Assembly (NCBI RefSeq): GCF_900187615.1
Contig: NZ_FYDO01000012.1
Location: 53,766-117,765 of the forward strand
Length of the DNA: 64,000 bases
Direction: 5' to 3'
DNA from: Pseudomonas sp. Irchel s3f7
Lineage (GTDB): Bacteria > Pseudomonadota > Gammaproteobacteria > Pseudomonadales > Pseudomonadaceae
Part shown: positions 47,581 to 56,479 of the stretch, in pieces
Layout of the letters: each line of letters starts with the position of its first letter
Numbering within the stretch: the stretch's first letter is position 1
Notes under the pieces: model-generated
The model's database searches: none
What the model was told of the DNA's origin: nothing
What the model saw: the letters and a program-made list of their open reading frames with translations, nothing else
Position numbers and translations under genes: made by a program

Positions 47581-48753
47581 TCAACGTAGCCCGACAATAC
47601 CCATCCAGTACTGAAGTTGATTTCCTGACGTCTCGACATCAACGCTTCGAGCGTACTTGAGATGCCCGTCATCACCTATCCGGAATATCGACAGTGTCGC
47701 GGGCGTTACAGTCAGCCCTTTTTCATCATCGTATGCGGCCAAGGCCTTGATACTCGCCGTGACGAGCAAGCGGCCACTGGGATCACAGGCAAATGTTCGG
47801 ACGTGAAAGGAACGAGTGTCCACATGCTGAACAAGTGTGGGCTCGCCTGTTTCAGGGTTGATAGCGTAGACGGCTATGTTGTTTTCACCTCCGGAGAACA
47901 CTGGGTGCCCCTGGTGGGAGTGCGTCGCATCTGCGCGATTTACCAGGTAAACAAACTTCCCGCTTGGATGGACATGGATTGCACCGGCGAGTTGTCGTGG
48001 GTGCACGTGCTCAGGGGTTCGCAGCGTTCCCCGCGTGAAGGCTGGCTCGGCCTCGATCCGGTCACCGTCATGTCGGAACATGTAGAGACGGTTGGTTCGC
48101 TCGTCGGCTGCGTAAAGCCATGGATGCGTCGGATGAAAGTCGACATGCCGCGGGCCGAAGTCATGGCCATGATTCGGCGCAACCACATCGCTCATTTGGA
48201 GATGTTCTTCAGTTAGCCGAAATGAACGGAGTGCCCCGGGATCTTCCAGCTTGTCTGTCGTTGCGTTATTGCCGCGGTCAACTACCAGGACGTGTTTGGC
48301 GGATGGATAAAACATGACCTGGTGCGGATAGACCCCAAAGTCGGTGTTCGGATCCTGAGCCTGGCTGCTGCCTATTGTGCAGTCTGCGTTGATGCGGTGC
48401 ACAGTCAATGAGCCACGCTTGAAATTGTGGGCATTGACGATAAATCGTCCCAGGGGGTCGATACACAAATGTACCGCTCGGTAGGGAAGTCGCGCAGGTA
48501 AGCCGTGAGTGTTGAGTTGCCCGTCAGGTCCCAACGAGTAAGCGCTGACGTGATTGTGATGGGACTCCACCCTCGGGCCACCGTCGCTTGTTGAGACATA
48601 CAGGAAGCCGTCGGATGGATGAGGCCATGCGTATTGCACCTTTGAGGCCACAGTGACGCTTTCCATCCTGTGGAGCGTTGCGCTGTCTACGTCAATCATA
48701 TAGCGCGTGATGACATCATCTACGGCGCTGTAGAGTACGGCGCGGCTGCTCAT
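47581..48753 (-). CDS. lactonase-like seven-bladed beta-propeller protein
   Basis: A 390-residue propeller of the 6-phosphogluconolactonase (Pgl/YbhE) or YncE-like type, with repeated blocks such as HPSDGFLYVS, DPLGRFIVNAHN, HPTHPWLYAADE, HPSGKFVYLVNR and DPSGRLLVTAS. The reading begins directly after the stop of the DUF35 gene, so the thiolase-DUF35-propeller trio is one operon. It could hydrolyse a lactone (or thioester-derived lactone) in the pathway; a structural role is also possible. Confidence 0.78.
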   Translation of the reverse strand: MSSRAVLYSAVDDVITRYMIDVDSATLHRMESVTVASKVQYAWPHPSDGFLYVSTSDGGPRVESHHNHVSAYSLGPDGQLNTHGLPARLPYRAVHLCIDPLGRFIVNAHNFKRGSLTVHRINADCTIGSSQAQDPNTDFGVYPHQVMFYPSAKHVLVVDRGNNATTDKLEDPGALRSFRLTEEHLQMSDVVAPNHGHDFGPRHVDFHPTHPWLYAADERTNRLYMFRHDGDRIEAEPAFTRGTLRTPEHVHPRQLAGAIHVHPSGKFVYLVNRADATHSHQGHPVFSGGENNIAVYAINPETGEPTLVQHVDTRSFHVRTFACDPSGRLLVTASIKALAAYDDEKGLTVTPATLSIFRIGDDGHLKYARSVDVETSGNQLQYWMGIVGLR

Positions 48754-49167
48754 TCAAGCCTCCGAATGGTCAATGGTGAACATGGGAACGGACATGCCGC
48801 TTTCTGATTCTTTAAACGCGACCCTGACCCGCTGCCCGATGCGAACACTGTCCAGATCAACATCGACAATGTTCGTAAGCATCATCAGTCCCTCGTCGAG
48901 GCGCACATAGGCAATGCAGTACGGTGCTGATGCGCCACGTCGTGTGATGCTGAAGGTGTAGATCGTCCCGGTCCCGCTTGCGGTGATCCATTCGACATCG
49001 GTGCTCCAGCAAAACGGGCACAACGCACGAGGATAATGATGCGGTTGATGGCAGGCATTGCAGCTCTTCAAGAGCAGGCGCCCCTCGGCCGCAGCGTCGA
49101 AATAGGGTTCATCACCGGGGTTCAGGATAGGGTCGCTGATGGGGCGTTCTGTGTAGGGGGTCGACAT
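48754..49167 (-). CDS. DUF35 OB-fold / zinc-ribbon protein (thiolase partner)
   Basis: A 137-residue protein with the rubredoxin-like zinc ribbon CNACHQPHHYPRALCPFC (C-x2-C-x10-C-x2-C) followed by the OB-fold domain ending near VRVAFKE. DUF35 proteins form complexes with SCP2-type thiolases or dehydratases, for example in steroid side-chain degradation. AGGGAG precedes ATG 49167; an in-frame ATG 36 bp upstream would overlap the thiolase end. Located 4 bp after the thiolase stop codon. Confidence 0.88.
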   Translation of the reverse strand: MSTPYTERPISDPILNPGDEPYFDAAAEGRLLLKSCNACHQPHHYPRALCPFCWSTDVEWITASGTGTIYTFSITRRGASAPYCIAYVRLDEGLMMLTNIVDVDLDSVRIGQRVRVAFKESESGMSVPMFTIDHSEA

Positions 49168-49171
49168 GTTT

Positions 49172-50341
49172 TTACTCCCTTTCCATGATGACGGTGGCTG
49201 CACCGTGCCGATGACCTATCGCGCCGCCGATGCCGGTGGCGAGGGCTAGCGAACAGTTGGGAACTTGCACCTTTGGATGAGCCTCGCCTCGAAGCTGTCG
49301 TACGGCTTCGATTATTTTTGTGATCCCGCCGCGATTGGCGGGATGGTTATTGCACAGGCCGCCGCCATCGGTGTTGAACGGCAACTTGCCGATGCCCGAA
49401 ATAAGGTTGCCGTCCGACACGAATTTTCCGCCTTCGCCTTTTTTGCAGAATCCCAGGTCTTCAAGTTGCAGGATGACGGTGATGGTGAAGCTGTCATAGA
49501 TGGAGGCGTACTGGATGTCGGCCGGCGTCACACCTGCCTCTTCGAAAGCTCGAGGGCCGGTCCACGCGGCGCCGGTATAGCTCAAGTCGAGGCGTCCGCC
49601 CATCTGGTGTTTAGTGGATTCACCGCAGCCAAGTATCCGTACCCGTGGTCTGTTGAGGGCCTTGGCAATCTCCGGGCGGGCAACGATAACTGCGCCGCCG
49701 CCGTCGCTCACGACGCAGGAGTCGAGACGCCGCAGGGGGTCAGAAATCATCGGCGATGCCAATACATCTTCGACCGAGACCACTTTGCGCAACATCGCCA
49801 GAGGGTTGTGTTGCGCATGATGAGAGGCAGCGACCTTGACCCAGGCCAGTTGCTCGCTGGTTGTGCCGTACTCATGCATGTGGCGCATCGCACACATGGC
49901 ATAGAGGTTCAACGTGACTGGGTTATAGGGCATCTCGAATGGCGCGTCCGGTAGATTGACGCCTCGTACGCGCGCCTGTATCCCAGAGATACCTTCAGAG
50001 TTGGGGCGGCCGGCCAGTGTAATCAGCGCCACGTTGCATCTGCCCGCTGCTATTGATTCTGCTGCGTGAGCGATATGGGCGAGATAAGAGCATCCTCCCA
50101 TATCGGTCGAATCGACATGCCTCAGTTTGTCCAGATTCAGGTAGTTGGCCATCGACCATACATTCCCGCCGGGTGCATCGCCCGCGCAGAAATATCCGTC
50201 GATGTCATCTTTGCTTAATCCCGCGTCTTCAATTGCCCCTTTAGCCGCCTCCGCATGTAGCTGCGCCACCGAATGGTGGGGGGCCTTGCGTAGGGGGTGC
50301 TCATACGCTCCGACGATGTATGCCCTGCCTTTTATTGTCAT
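49172..50341 (-). CDS. thiolase (SCP2/acetyl-CoA acetyltransferase type)
   Basis: A 389-residue non-canonical thiolase. The nucleophile region is DSTDMGGCSYLAHIAHAAE, the His motif is in NHPANRGG, and the C-terminal end has TGIGGAIGHRHGAATV. This subgroup is usually paired with a DUF35 protein, as here, and can cleave bulky or branched beta-keto thioesters or carry out retro-aldol steps. It is the first gene of the thiolase-DUF35-propeller operon, divergent from the bifunctional hydratase/dehydrogenase gene. Confidence 0.88.
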   Translation of the reverse strand: MTIKGRAYIVGAYEHPLRKAPHHSVAQLHAEAAKGAIEDAGLSKDDIDGYFCAGDAPGGNVWSMANYLNLDKLRHVDSTDMGGCSYLAHIAHAAESIAAGRCNVALITLAGRPNSEGISGIQARVRGVNLPDAPFEMPYNPVTLNLYAMCAMRHMHEYGTTSEQLAWVKVAASHHAQHNPLAMLRKVVSVEDVLASPMISDPLRRLDSCVVSDGGGAVIVARPEIAKALNRPRVRILGCGESTKHQMGGRLDLSYTGAAWTGPRAFEEAGVTPADIQYASIYDSFTITVILQLEDLGFCKKGEGGKFVSDGNLISGIGKLPFNTDGGGLCNNHPANRGGITKIIEAVRQLRGEAHPKVQVPNCSLALATGIGGAIGHRHGAATVIMERE

Positions 50342-50623
50342 CTCTAGGGTTTCCTCAGTGCATGAAGATGAAGCTCGAATGTGCTTTCCGGTACCTTCGT
50401 TCAGGGGGATCGGCCCAGCGTCAAAGACAAAAGTAGTATGGCGTAAAGTTCCGATCAGTGAAATCTGTGCTGATTATCAAAACTCATGCTACCATCGATT
50501 CAACGTTGTTTGGAGCGCAGGATGGCACTGCACTCAAATTTCCGGGCCAAACCAGGATGCTCATTGGATGCGAGCGGTCGCGGGGTAGGGGCAGGCCTTA
50601 TTTTTTTGAGACAGGAAGATGAG
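50342..50623. promoter_or_regulatory. divergent promoter region with 17-bp operator
   Basis: Spacer between the thiolase operon and the bifunctional enzyme gene. It contains operator copy 5 (50448-50464) followed at 42 nt by TACCAT (50490-50495), oriented toward the plus gene. From operator to -10 box it is closely similar to the minus-strand sequence 31917-31870. Confidence 0.7.
50448..50464 (+). promoter_or_regulatory. 17-bp operator copy 5
   Basis: GTTCCGATCAGTGAAAT, GTTCC-N7-GAAAT, one position off the perfect palindrome; common spacing to a TACCAT box. Confidence 0.7.
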
Positions 50624-52735
50624 ATGAGCGAAAGCCTGATGGTCAGTTACGAAGTCGAAGGCGTTGTGGCCGTAATCACAGTCAACAATCCGCCCGTCAA
50701 CGCCCTGACTCCCGAGATGAGAGGGAGCATCATTGACGCCGTTGCCCATGCGAACGCCGACCCGGCTGTCGCGGCGATCGTGTTGATGGGGGGCGGTCAG
50801 AATTTCATCGCGGGTGCTGATATTCGACAGTTCGGCAAGGCGAGAACAATCACTACCCGCATGAGCGCCGCGGCACTTGACGCCAGCGCCAAGCCGACTG
50901 TCGCGGCTATTCATGGGTATGCGCTGGGAGGCGGTCTCGAGCACGCCCTCGCTTGCCATTACCGGATTGCATTGCCCGCAGCCAAGCTCGGATTGCCCGA
51001 GGTCGCTCTCGGGTTGATACCGGGAGGCGGCGGTACGCAGCGCTTGCCGAGGCTGGTCGGGGCTGCCGTAGCCACCGGTTTGCTCGTCTCAAGCCGCCAT
51101 GTCCATGCCGCCGAAGCATTGAAGATCGGGCTTATCTCCCAGATTGTTCCAGGAACACAAAGCCAAGAGCTTCGTGATGCCGCCGTAAGCTATGCAAAGG
51201 CCGTGGCGCAGGCTCAACCGCAGCGCGTACGCGATTTGGTGCTCGAACCGATGGATGCGACAACCATGGATGTGCTGCAAGCGGCACGCCGCGAAGCAGC
51301 CAAAAAGTCTCCTCACAACAAAGCGCCACAGTACGCGATCGACTGTATCGAAGCAGCTTTCAGCCTGTCGTTTGATGAGGCTCTAGAGGTTGAGAGCCGC
51401 TTGTTTTCTGAGCTGGAGGGTTCTGATGTTGCCAAAGCACTTCGCTATGCATTTTTTGCTGAGCGTGAGGCTGCCAAGGTTCCGGATGCGCCACCGGGTT
51501 TCAGGCCTGCTGGTGTGACGTCCGCTGCGGTGATCGGCGCGGGAACAATGGGCGCGGGTATTGCCATTTGCTTCGCTGACGCAGGCATTGTGGTGAAGCT
51601 CCTGGAAGCGAGTGCCGAAGCACTGGACAGGGGCCTGCAGCGCATACGTGACATCTACGCCGTAAAGGTCAAGCGCGGACGCATGACCGTGGAAGAGATG
51701 GATGCGTGCCTTCAGTTTGTCCGGCCTGTCTCCCACTACGAAGAAATCGGCGACTGCGATGTCGTGGTTGAAGCAGTGTTTGAACGGATAGATTTGAAGA
51801 AGGACGTATTCACCAAACTCGATGCCGTGATGAAGCCTGGCGCGCTGTTGCTGACGAACTCTTCCGCGATTGATATCAACGTCATGGCCAACATGACAGG
51901 TCGACCGCAGTACGTCGCCGGCGCTCATTTCTTCGCTCCCGCGAACGCGATGAAACTGTGCGAAATCGTGAAGGGTGATCAAACCTCGATCGAGACAGTT
52001 GTGCGGGCCATGAAGATGGGCCGCGATCTTAAAAAAGTCTGTGCGGTCTCCGGGACGTGCGATGGCTTCGCGGCAAATCGCAGTCGCGCGCCGCTGGTCA
52101 CGGAAATGATGCTACTGCTTGAGGAGGGGGCACGTCCTGAGCAGATCGACAGGGTCATGGTTGAATTTGGCTATCCGATGGGACCGTTCGCAGTGAGCGA
52201 TCTGTCCGGTCTCGATGTCAGCTATGACACGCGCAAGCGTCGCGCGGCAGCTGACCCTCAATACAGGAAGCTCCATGTCCCGGATCGGATGGTCGAGCTG
52301 GGCCGCAAGGGCCAGAAAAATGGGGTCGGATGGTATCGCTATGAAGAAGGTGGCCGCACACCTCGTCACGATGAAGAAGTGATGCGGATCATCGCGACCG
52401 TCGCCCATGAGCTTGGCACGCCTCAGCGTACCTTTACCGACAGTGAAATCCTCCAGCGTCTGTTATTCGCCTCGATCAACGAGGCCTGCAAGATCCTGGA
52501 TGAAGGCAAGGCATATCGAGCCAGTGACATTGATGTCATGTGGTTGTACGGCTTTGGATTTCCTCGCCATCGAGGAGGGCTGCTGTACTGGGCTGACACG
52601 ATCGGGGCCAAGGAAATCCATCTGCAAGTGCAGCAATGGCATGAGCAATACGGCAGGCGTTGGACTCCTAGTCCGCTGCTGTCGAAAGCGGCCAATGAAG
52701 GGCTGTCCCTGAGAGAGCTGAAATCAGTCATATGA
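50624..52735 (+). CDS. bifunctional enoyl-CoA hydratase/3-hydroxyacyl-CoA dehydrogenase (FadJ/FadB-like)
   Basis: A 703-residue multifunctional beta-oxidation enzyme. The N-terminal crotonase domain has NFIAGADIRQF and AIHGYALGGGLEHALACHYRIA; the central NAD domain has VIGAGTMGAGIAICFADAGI; the 3HCDH_N and 3HCDH domains follow with NSSAIDINVMA, GAHFFAPANAM (the catalytic His in AGAHFF) and the C-terminal duplicated helical domain. The ATG at 50624 has AGGAAGATGAG upstream; an in-frame ATG at 50486 would start inside the promoter. It would hydrate and oxidise the acyl-CoA before thiolysis by the divergent thiolase. Confidence 0.9.
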   Translation: MSESLMVSYEVEGVVAVITVNNPPVNALTPEMRGSIIDAVAHANADPAVAAIVLMGGGQNFIAGADIRQFGKARTITTRMSAAALDASAKPTVAAIHGYALGGGLEHALACHYRIALPAAKLGLPEVALGLIPGGGGTQRLPRLVGAAVATGLLVSSRHVHAAEALKIGLISQIVPGTQSQELRDAAVSYAKAVAQAQPQRVRDLVLEPMDATTMDVLQAARREAAKKSPHNKAPQYAIDCIEAAFSLSFDEALEVESRLFSELEGSDVAKALRYAFFAEREAAKVPDAPPGFRPAGVTSAAVIGAGTMGAGIAICFADAGIVVKLLEASAEALDRGLQRIRDIYAVKVKRGRMTVEEMDACLQFVRPVSHYEEIGDCDVVVEAVFERIDLKKDVFTKLDAVMKPGALLLTNSSAIDINVMANMTGRPQYVAGAHFFAPANAMKLCEIVKGDQTSIETVVRAMKMGRDLKKVCAVSGTCDGFAANRSRAPLVTEMMLLLEEGARPEQIDRVMVEFGYPMGPFAVSDLSGLDVSYDTRKRRAAADPQYRKLHVPDRMVELGRKGQKNGVGWYRYEEGGRTPRHDEEVMRIIATVAHELGTPQRTFTDSEILQRLLFASINEACKILDEGKAYRASDIDVMWLYGFGFPRHRGGLLYWADTIGAKEIHLQVQQWHEQYGRRWTPSPLLSKAANEGLSLRELKSVI

Positions 52736-52883
52736 AAAGCACGGCAACGATGGCCGTGTGCGGCCGGTAACGGTTGTTCTTTTAATGAAAGCAACGCCCT
52801 GGTTGCTGTCCCCCAAGGGTTACGAAACGCTTCCCATGGTCGGCAAAGGGGCCAACAAGTAGAAACGAAACGGAAGAAAAATC

Positions 52884-53090
52884 ATGAGCAGTGACACGTC
52901 CACACAAGCCTTGTCCGAGGGCGAATTCAAAATTTGGCAATGCATTTTATGCGGCTTCATGTATGACGAAGCCGAAGGTATTCCGGAAGAGGGCATACCT
53001 GCCGGAACTCGGTGGGAAGATGTTCCCCAGGATTGGATTTGCCCTGAGTGTTCGGCGACGAAGCTGGACTTCGAGATGGTCGAGATTTGA
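52884..53090 (+). CDS. rubredoxin
   Basis: A 68-residue iron-only electron carrier with two CxxC knuckles (CILCG near residue 20 and CPECS near residue 53) and the conserved [15 protein letters not shown] end. In aerobic pseudomonads rubredoxins donate to alkane-type oxygenases or accept electrons from reductases; no such partner is adjacent. It lies 148 bp after the bifunctional enzyme gene and 88 bp before the aldehyde dehydrogenase gene. Confidence 0.92.
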   Translation: MSSDTSTQALSEGEFKIWQCILCGFMYDEAEGIPEEGIPAGTRWEDVPQDWICPECSATKLDFEMVEI

Positions 53091-53178
53091 TTAATAGCCT
53101 TTCCGGCGCAGTGTTTTTTTTGGTGATTGAGGGCGATATCAACCGAGCCCCTTGGCGCCAAATGTAGAGGGAATTCAG

Positions 53179-54651
53179 ATGTCCATTGAAACCAATAATA
53201 ATGTCATCGCCGATGCTGATCATCCGCGCGTCGGCCTCTTCATCGACGGTGAATGGATTTTCGACCGCCCCTCTTGCTTTGAAGTGTTGGACCCCAGCAC
53301 CGAAGCATCGCTCACCAGCGTTCCTGGGGCCACGACCGCTGACCTGGAACGCGTGTTGGCCGCCGCTGAGCGGGGGTTCAGAATCTGGCGGGACACACCA
53401 GCGGCTGAGCGTAATATCATCATCAGTCGTGCCATCGCAGGCGTGCGTGCACGTTCCGAAGAAATCGCGCAGATCATCACCCGAGAGAACGGCAAATTAA
53501 TTGCAGATGCGCGTGCGGAGGTGGAGCGTTCGGCGAGCTTCTTCGATTGGGACATGGCACAGGCCCTGCGAGCCTACGGGACCATCGTTCCGGGCGAAGC
53601 CCAAATGCAGAAATCGATTCTTCGTCAGCCAATCGGTCCAGTTGCGGCGTTCACGCCATGGAATGTGCCGCTGAGCGCGCCGTCGCGAAAGATCAGCGGT
53701 GCACTGTGCGCCGGGTGCTCCATCATTTTGAAAGCCCCAGAAGAAACCCCTGGCGCGGCAGTAGCCATGGTTCAGTGCTTCGAGCGAGCCGGTTTGCCCA
53801 AGGGCGTATTGAATCTGGTGTTTGGCAACCCGGCGCTAGTGTCCTCGACCCTGATCGAGTCGCCAGTGACCCGCATGGTGACCCTGACGGGGTCGGTGGC
53901 AGTCGGCAAGCATTTGAGCCAGCTGGCGGGTGCGGCCATGAAGCCGGTGCTGATGGAGCTCGGCGGCCATGCCCCGGTCATCGTTTGCGAAGGGGTCAAT
54001 GCCGCGGAAATCGGCAAGATGGCACTCAAGAGCAAAATTCGGATCAACGCTCAGTGGTGTGCTGCGCCAGGTCGTTTCCTGGTACACGAGAGCATCTACG
54101 ACGAGTTCGTCGCTGCGTTTGTGGCAACCGCCGATCAGGTACGTGTGGCCAACGGCATGGATACGAAGTCTGACATGGGGCCGGTCACCAGTGTCCGGCG
54201 CCTCGCCGCGATGCAGCATTTTGTCGATGACGCATTGGCGCGTGGCGGCAAGGTTGCCGTGGGTGGGCATCGTGTAGGTGAGCGTGGTTATTATTTTGCG
54301 CCGACTCTGCTGGTCGACACTCCACTGGATTGCGCCATCATGACCGATGAGCCTTTTGGTCCGGTCGCTGTCGCGGTTCGTTTCTCGACCCTTGAGGAGG
54401 CCATCGAGATTTCCAACAGTCTATCCGTGGGTTTGGCTGCTTTTGCGTTCACCAATTCACTGGAACAGGCTGAACGATTGAGTCGTGAGCTGGATGTTGG
54501 AGTCCTGTCGATTAACCATTTCGGTGCGCCGGATCCTGACACGCCGTTTGGCGGTGTGAAGGACAGTGGTATTGGAAGAGAGGGGGGGCCGTGGAGCCTG
54601 GACTCCTACATGGTCAGCAAGACCGTGCTACAGAAAACTGCTCGCGTCTGA
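53179..54651 (+). CDS. NAD(P)-dependent aldehyde dehydrogenase
   Basis: A 490-residue ALDH superfamily enzyme. FTPWNVPLSAPSRK is the N-terminal NAD-binding block, LTGSVAVGKHL the Rossmann GxTxxG region, and MELGGHAPVIV carries the general-base Glu. The catalytic Cys is in NAQWCAAPGRF and PFGGVKDSGIGREGG is near the C-terminus. It resembles the succinate semialdehyde / vanillin-type dehydrogenases. AGAGGGA lies upstream of ATG 53179. In this pathway it may oxidise an aldehyde released by a retro-aldol or ring-opening step. Confidence 0.9.
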   Translation: MSIETNNNVIADADHPRVGLFIDGEWIFDRPSCFEVLDPSTEASLTSVPGATTADLERVLAAAERGFRIWRDTPAAERNIIISRAIAGVRARSEEIAQIITRENGKLIADARAEVERSASFFDWDMAQALRAYGTIVPGEAQMQKSILRQPIGPVAAFTPWNVPLSAPSRKISGALCAGCSIILKAPEETPGAAVAMVQCFERAGLPKGVLNLVFGNPALVSSTLIESPVTRMVTLTGSVAVGKHLSQLAGAAMKPVLMELGGHAPVIVCEGVNAAEIGKMALKSKIRINAQWCAAPGRFLVHESIYDEFVAAFVATADQVRVANGMDTKSDMGPVTSVRRLAAMQHFVDDALARGGKVAVGGHRVGERGYYFAPTLLVDTPLDCAIMTDEPFGPVAVAVRFSTLEEAIEISNSLSVGLAAFAFTNSLEQAERLSRELDVGVLSINHFGAPDPDTPFGGVKDSGIGREGGPWSLDSYMVSKTVLQKTARV

Positions 54652-54857
54652 CTCAGTGCCCCCAGTTTCCGTGACGGGCGTTGGGGGCTTTGGCTTTATT
54701 TGATGATCAAGGCCAATCCAGTGACCACTTGGATTCATAGGAGCATTCACTGAGGCAGGCATTTCCTGAAGCAGCTTCCTGCTAACGTCGGAGTTTTTTT
54801 GATACGCAAGGCATCAATGCGCCTTCGCAAGAACGCATCCGACTAAGGAGTCTGGCC

Positions 54858-56018
54858 ATGAGTGCCCATAGTGGTCGCCTGCCTATGATCGGGCTACTTG
54901 CCCTGTCCACTACAGCGTTTCTCACCATTCTGACCGAGACGATGCCGGCAGCGGTTCTGCCTGCGATGTCGGAGAGCCTTGAACAGCCCCCCGCTGGTAT
55001 CGGTTTATTGGTTTCCATCTATGCATTGGCCTCCGCTGCAGCCGCAATCCCCATTGTGGCGCTCACTCGAAGTCTGCCTCGCAAATCGTTGTACATCATG
55101 CTCGTGCTGAGCTTTGCAGTGGCTAACGGTATTACCGCCATCTCGACGTCTTATGCGCTGACGGTCGCGTCACGGGTGGTGGCTGGCCTGGCCGCAGGAG
55201 TTGTCTGGCCGGTCATCTGTGGTTATGCCATCCGCTTGGTCGATCGCAAAGACATGGGACGGGCTGTCGCGATTACCCTGGCGGGGAGTACCGTGGCCAT
55301 GGTCGCCGGTTTGCCCTTGGGTAGCATGCTGGGTTCATTGCTTGGATGGCGTTTCAGCTATGGATTGCTTTCGCTGCTCGCGCTGCTTGTCATCGTTTGG
55401 GTTTTGCTGGTCGTGCCGCCCATGCCGGGAGAGGGGCGCAAGGAAGGCACTTCGATTCATGACGTCATTCGCACCCCAGGGTTGAGAGTGATCTTGCTGT
55501 CGGCTTTTTGCGCGATCCTGGCTCACTACACGCTGTACACCTACATGGCGCCGCTCGCGGAAAAAACCAGGCTGTCAGGCGGGACCGCTCAGGGTCTGTT
55601 TCTGTTCGGTACGGGTGCCATCCTGGGCGTACTGATCGCCGGACGTTTCGTCGATACGAGGCTGCGGCTTATAGCGACCACCGCGTTGACGTGCACAGCT
55701 GTGACGATGGTTGTGCTGATAGCGGCTCCGTATCAAATGATCGCTTCGGCTGCGATATTTGTGTGGGGGGCTTCGTTCGGCGGCATGCCTACTGTTTTCC
55801 AATCAGCGACGGGGCGGGTGGCAGAAGATAATGCGGAGCTGGCAACGGCGATATTGACGACCATCTACAACTTGGGGATTTTTGGCGGAGGTGCCGTAGG
55901 TGGTTTGCTCCTAAGCTACTTCGGGATAGTAAGTCTCTCGGGGTTTGCGCTGCTCATCGTTAGCGCTTCCCTCGTGGTGGTCATGGGAGGGAGGTGTCAC
56001 GCCTTTCCACGGCAGTAA
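54858..56018 (+). CDS. MFS transporter (arabinose efflux/AraJ-like, DHA1)
   Basis: A 386-residue inner-membrane carrier with about 12 helices; the region AGLAAGVVWPVICGYAIRLV and the absence of MHS signatures place it in the DHA1/AraJ-like exporters. AAGGAGTC precedes the start codon. It follows the aldehyde dehydrogenase gene by about 200 bp on the same strand and could export a toxic substrate or intermediate of the island. Confidence 0.85.
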   Translation: MSAHSGRLPMIGLLALSTTAFLTILTETMPAAVLPAMSESLEQPPAGIGLLVSIYALASAAAAIPIVALTRSLPRKSLYIMLVLSFAVANGITAISTSYALTVASRVVAGLAAGVVWPVICGYAIRLVDRKDMGRAVAITLAGSTVAMVAGLPLGSMLGSLLGWRFSYGLLSLLALLVIVWVLLVVPPMPGEGRKEGTSIHDVIRTPGLRVILLSAFCAILAHYTLYTYMAPLAEKTRLSGGTAQGLFLFGTGAILGVLIAGRFVDTRLRLIATTALTCTAVTMVVLIAAPYQMIASAAIFVWGASFGGMPTVFQSATGRVAEDNAELATAILTTIYNLGIFGGGAVGGLLLSYFGIVSLSGFALLIVSASLVVVMGGRCHAFPRQ

Positions 56019-56479
56019 ATTATTGCGGGATATATCTCCCTGGAAGAGCGCGCGGCGTAGATGCAATCCTCACGACCGCGTTTCATGGCTGCCAAATGCT
56101 CAGTCGGTATTCACCGGATCCCGACCCGACGATGTTCAAGTGATGCCATTCTGTTTATCGCGATAGCTCTTAACTCGTTGTTTTCATAGGTGCCTTCTTG
56201 ATTCGGCGATATCTGTCTTTGCAGGACGTGCCGCTCATGGCTTAGCCACCGTTGTTCAACGGGACTCGTGGTGGCGCAGTTCAAGCACGAGCACTGTTGA
56301 GAAAAGTTCATGAGCGTATCAACAAGGTGCCGTATAGCCAGCGGCCGATGCCGGGGCTAGGTTTGTCTCGCTGCTGCAGCGGAAATGCTTTCGTTGGATG
56401 CGGGACTTGAACGCGCGCACCACAGGCATTGCACGCAGTCGTAATTTAATTTTATTACCCAAGCAAAGCAGGGCCGGAT
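56019..56479. other. intergenic stretch without visible gene
   Basis: About 460 bases between the MFS gene and the ABM-domain gene. Several short open frames exist, but none shows a recognisable domain. A plus-strand segment near 56300-56360 reads in a protein-like way and could be a remnant of a lost gene. No strong terminator or palindrome was found. Confidence 0.45.

Noticed and set aside
56300..56360. Protein-like segment in the 56-kb spacer as a gene
   Set aside because: Too short, no start with ribosome-binding site and no recognised family.
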